Source of the DNA: Legionellaceae bacterium
Lineage (GTDB): Bacteria > Pseudomonadota > Gammaproteobacteria > Legionellales > Legionellaceae
Assembly (NCBI GenBank): GCA_947474165.1
Contig: CANJHO010000020.1
Span: forward strand, 1-33,353
Length of the DNA: 33,353 bases
Direction of reading: 5' to 3'
The notes beneath the pieces were generated by a model that saw only the letters and a program-made list of their open reading frames with translations, ran no database searches and was not told where the DNA came from. This document shows, piece after piece, positions 31,482-33,353 of this stretch (position 1 is the stretch's first letter; every line of letters starts with the position of its first letter). The translations under genes and the position numbers were made by a program.

Positions 31482-31988
31482 ATGATGATACTTTTTACAT
31501 CGGCGTTGATGCCACACAAACTTAAGTTTACTAAACTGAGCGAGCGTATGGAGCTCGTCACCATAGCAGCTGTGTGGGCTGAGACTGAGTGGGGCTATAT
31601 TCGTAATAAAGGGGTTGAATACCGTGAAGGTGTTTTGAGTGCAATCAGTGCTAATGTTTATATTGGAACCTTTGGTGATCAACCTGTTGCCATGTTTGCA
31701 TTATTGGATCATGAGTTTCATAAAGACTTGATAGACACGGGTAAAAAATTACCCCATGTACGCGAACTGATGTATGTTTATGTTGAGGAAAATCATCGTG
31801 GGCTAGGTTTTGGCCTGCAGATCATCAATGAGGCAAAGTGCTTAGCTAAAGAAGCGGGTGCTGATTTGATTTTACTTGACACGTTGAAGCCTGGATTGAA
31901 TCGAATGTATGAAAAACAAGGCGCTGTTGAGGTTTGTGAGGGAAGCTTATTTTTGCAGCGTACGGATGTTATGAGGATGGGGATTTAG
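31482..31988 (+). CDS. GNAT-family N-acetyltransferase
   Basis: 168 residues, GAGG upstream of tandem ATG codons. ELMYVYVEENHRGLGFGLQI contains the acetyl-CoA-binding motif (hhV...hRG.G.G..h), followed by DLILLDTLKPGLNRMYEKQG, the GNAT motif B region. Substrate unknown. Being 10 bp after the MFS gene, it is likely in its operon. No toxin-like partner precedes it. Confidence 0.87.
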   Translation: MMILFTSALMPHKLKFTKLSERMELVTIAAVWAETEWGYIRNKGVEYREGVLSAISANVYIGTFGDQPVAMFALLDHEFHKDLIDTGKKLPHVRELMYVYVEENHRGLGFGLQIINEAKCLAKEAGADLILLDTLKPGLNRMYEKQGAVEVCEGSLFLQRTDVMRMGI

Positions 31989-32028
31989 GTTTTTAATCAA
32001 GTTCTGCTTTTGCATAAAAATCCGAAGC

Positions 32029-32073
32029 TTGAGTTGTACGTCATATTGCCGTATAATTAAATAAACGGTTATT
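32029..32073 (+). promoter_or_regulatory. Promoter and probable operator of the toxin-antitoxin operon
   Basis: TTGAGT (32029-32034) and TATAAT (32052-32057) are 17 bp apart, a strong sigma70 promoter. AATAA and TTATT (32060-32073, 4-bp centre) form an inverted repeat across the start point, a likely site for antitoxin autoregulation. GGGGAG follows before the ATG. Confidence 0.75.
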
Positions 32074-32087
32074 GCAGGGGAGCGAAT

Positions 32088-32384
32088 ATGAGGCAGGCAT
32101 CAATTAAATATAATCAAGAAACAGAGCGTCTTGAGGCAAGAATTAGTTCAGACAAAAAAAAATTACTAAAAAATGCGGCTGAACTATCAGGCCGAACGCT
32201 GACTGATTTTGTTGTAAGTTCAGCATATGAAGCAGCTGTTCGTATCATACAGGAGTATCAGCAGCTACACTTGAGTGTAAATGACCGCGATGTTTTTATC
32301 CATGCCTTGTTAAATCCACCTAAAGCATCAAATAACTTATTGAAAGCGGCAGAGAGATATAAGAGGGATGTTGAATCTAAATGA
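32088..32384 (+). CDS. tacA: DUF1778 antitoxin (TacA-like)
   Basis: 98 residues. The N-terminal half is a ribbon-helix-helix (RLEARISSDKKKLLKNAAEL, then GRTLTDFVVSSAYEAA), characteristic of DUF1778 antitoxins. The C-terminal tail (about 65-98, with FIHALLNPPKASNNLLKAAE) is the part that normally wraps and blocks the acetyltransferase toxin. It binds DNA to autoregulate and overlaps the toxin gene by 4 nt (ATGA), the usual operon form. Confident family call. Confidence 0.93.
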   Translation: MRQASIKYNQETERLEARISSDKKKLLKNAAELSGRTLTDFVVSSAYEAAVRIIQEYQQLHLSVNDRDVFIHALLNPPKASNNLLKAAERYKRDVESK

Positions 32385-32908
32385 CAAAGAACAGCCTCCA
32401 TTCATCCAAATACGTGATCGAGCACCTAGATAAGAAACATGACAAGAGTCTCTTTTCCTGTGGAACTGATGCATTAGATCAATATCTTAAAACACAGGCT
32501 AGTCAAGATATTAAAAAAAATGTTGCCATTACCTACGTCTTGACTCAACAAGGTCTTGAACAAATATTGGGTTTTTATACCATTTCATCCATTGGTATTT
32601 TTCCAGGAGAATTGCCGGATGATGTGGCAAAAAAATTACCGAGATACCCAGTCCTGCCTGGAATTTTATTAGGACGCTTAGCCGTAGACAAACATTTTAG
32701 AGGAAATAAAATAGGTGCCTTTCTTTTATTAGATGCGCTTAAACGAAGTCTTGCGGTAAGCCATCAAATTGGAATTGTTGCTGTTATTGTTGATGCAAAA
32801 GACGAAGTAGCCGTGGATTTTTATAAACATTTTGGTTTTATATCATTTCCAGAGAATAACCACAGGTTATTTTTGCCACTGAGTATCATTAAACAGCTGG
32901 GTTTATAG
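32381..32908 (+). CDS. tacT: GNAT toxin (TacT-like), tRNA-acetylating family
   Basis: 175 residues. FSCGTDALDQYLKTQASQDI near the start, GFYTISSIGI, LLGRLAVDKHFRGNKIGAFL (acetyl-CoA site) and FYKHFGFISFPENNHRLFLP at the end are all hallmarks of TacT/AtaT-type toxins that acetylate aminoacyl-tRNA and stop translation. The catalytic Tyr expected near the C-terminus is represented by the FYKHFGF segment. The pair with the DUF1778 gene is complete, so it should be functional and may stabilise this region or act as anti-phage defence. Confidence 0.9.
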   Translation: MTKNSLHSSKYVIEHLDKKHDKSLFSCGTDALDQYLKTQASQDIKKNVAITYVLTQQGLEQILGFYTISSIGIFPGELPDDVAKKLPRYPVLPGILLGRLAVDKHFRGNKIGAFLLLDALKRSLAVSHQIGIVAVIVDAKDEVAVDFYKHFGFISFPENNHRLFLPLSIIKQLGL

Positions 32909-33049
32909 CACTTAATTGAATTTAATTCTTGGCTATGGAAAGCCATAACATCTCTTGTTATTTGAGCCATTTCAAAAAATTCGGTGTAGATATGTATTAT
33001 CTTCATCTCTTATCGCAACCGGCAATAGTAATTGTCGCGCGACATAGGA

Positions 33050-33353
33050 CTAAATAACGTTTTCATAGATTATATCTAAAAATGAGCTGTGAAATAATTC
33101 ACTCACATCATCACCATACCCCCATCCAATATTTTTAGCATCATTAACAATCGCTCGCAATCGATGTATGAAATCTCCGAGTGCCTCATTTTTTGGCGAT
33201 TTTTTTATTTCATTTACTGCGTGGCTAAACATTGATGACAAGCTATTATAAAATGATTCATCAATATCTCCATACGTAAGCGTGAATTCTGTGCCACATT
33301 CAACGTAATATAACATTAAATCAATTTTTCCATTATTATCGCCACTTGCTTTC
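33050..33353 (-). CDS. DUF6155-like protein, N-terminus beyond window
   Basis: An open minus-strand frame runs from the stop at 33050 to the window edge without a needed start: codons before the ATG at 33316 (KASGDNNGKIDL) continue in frame. FTLTYGDIDESFYNSLSSMF, then GWGYGDDVSELF, matches the pattern I recall for DUF6155 proteins (YGDIDE.FY.SL). Function unknown. The 140 bp between it and the toxin gene show no feature beyond a weak 5-bp stem. Confidence 0.65.
   Translation of the reverse strand, partial: KASGDNNGKIDLMLYYVECGTEFTLTYGDIDESFYNSLSSMFSHAVNEIKKSPKNEALGDFIHRLRAIVNDAKNIGWGYGDDVSELFHSSFLDIIYENVI

Noticed and set aside
31482..31988. GNAT gene as a second toxin
   Set aside because: No antitoxin gene next to it and it lacks the TacT-type N-terminal and C-terminal motifs; it follows the MFS gene in an ordinary operon.

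Overview
The window looks like part of an integrative conjugative element (ICE) and its flanking accessory genes in a Legionella-like gammaproteobacterium. The grounds are about 40% GC, an lvrR/lvrA/lvrB/csrT regulatory block followed by a genomic-island type IV secretion operon of the LGI (PFGI-1/SXT-like) class, and eukaryote-like genes (ankyrin repeats, an F-box) typical of Legionellales effectors. Family assignments come from reading the sequence only; no database search was run.

Left edge (1-1545, minus strand): the N-terminal part of a putative effector with a C58/YopT-like Cys-His-Asp arrangement followed by ankyrin repeats, cut by the window edge, and a small protein whose N-terminus reads like a mitochondrial presequence.

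Transfer operon (1546-19697, read right to left): lvrA, lvrB, csrT, pilL, an unknown single-pass protein, a TIGR03759-type protein, a 27-residue membrane peptide, a TIGR03747-type protein, RAQPRD, TIGR03758, TIGR03745, TIGR03750 (TraL-like), TIGR03746 (TraE/VirB8-like), TIGR03749 (TraK/VirB9-like), TIGR03752 (TraB/VirB10-like), a TIGR03751 lipoprotein, TraC/VirB4, TIGR03756 (TraU-like), TIGR03755 (TraH-like), TraG-N, a small membrane protein, TraD/VirD4 and an AcaB-like protein. Genes abut or overlap, as in one long operon, except for a 219-bp gap holding a small opposite-strand gene. No relaxase, integrase, tRNA or att site is visible, so the ICE ends lie outside or were not recognisable.

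Control region (19698-20036): lvrR, a LexA-like repressor lacking the catalytic lysine, diverges from lvrA. Three AAACGA-type operators lie between them. A 122-bp palindromic element flanked by 10-bp direct repeats sits in the presumed lvrA leader.

Cargo region (20715-26430): degenerate tandem repeats, a perfect 17-bp inverted repeat, an F-box effector-like gene with a GC-rich 3' end, remnants of a serine recombinase and of an IS3-family transposase, an unknown gene with a clear terminator, then three adjacent minus-strand genes with presequence-like N-termini, two of them a tandem duplication.

Right part (26590-33353): accessory or chromosomal genes: a uridine-kinase-like P-loop protein, a DUF2845-like exported protein, a small unknown protein, a LuxR-type regulator, an alpha/beta hydrolase, an MHS-type MFS transporter with a downstream GNAT, a DUF1778/GNAT (TacA/TacT-like) toxin-antitoxin pair, and a partial DUF6155-like gene at the edge.
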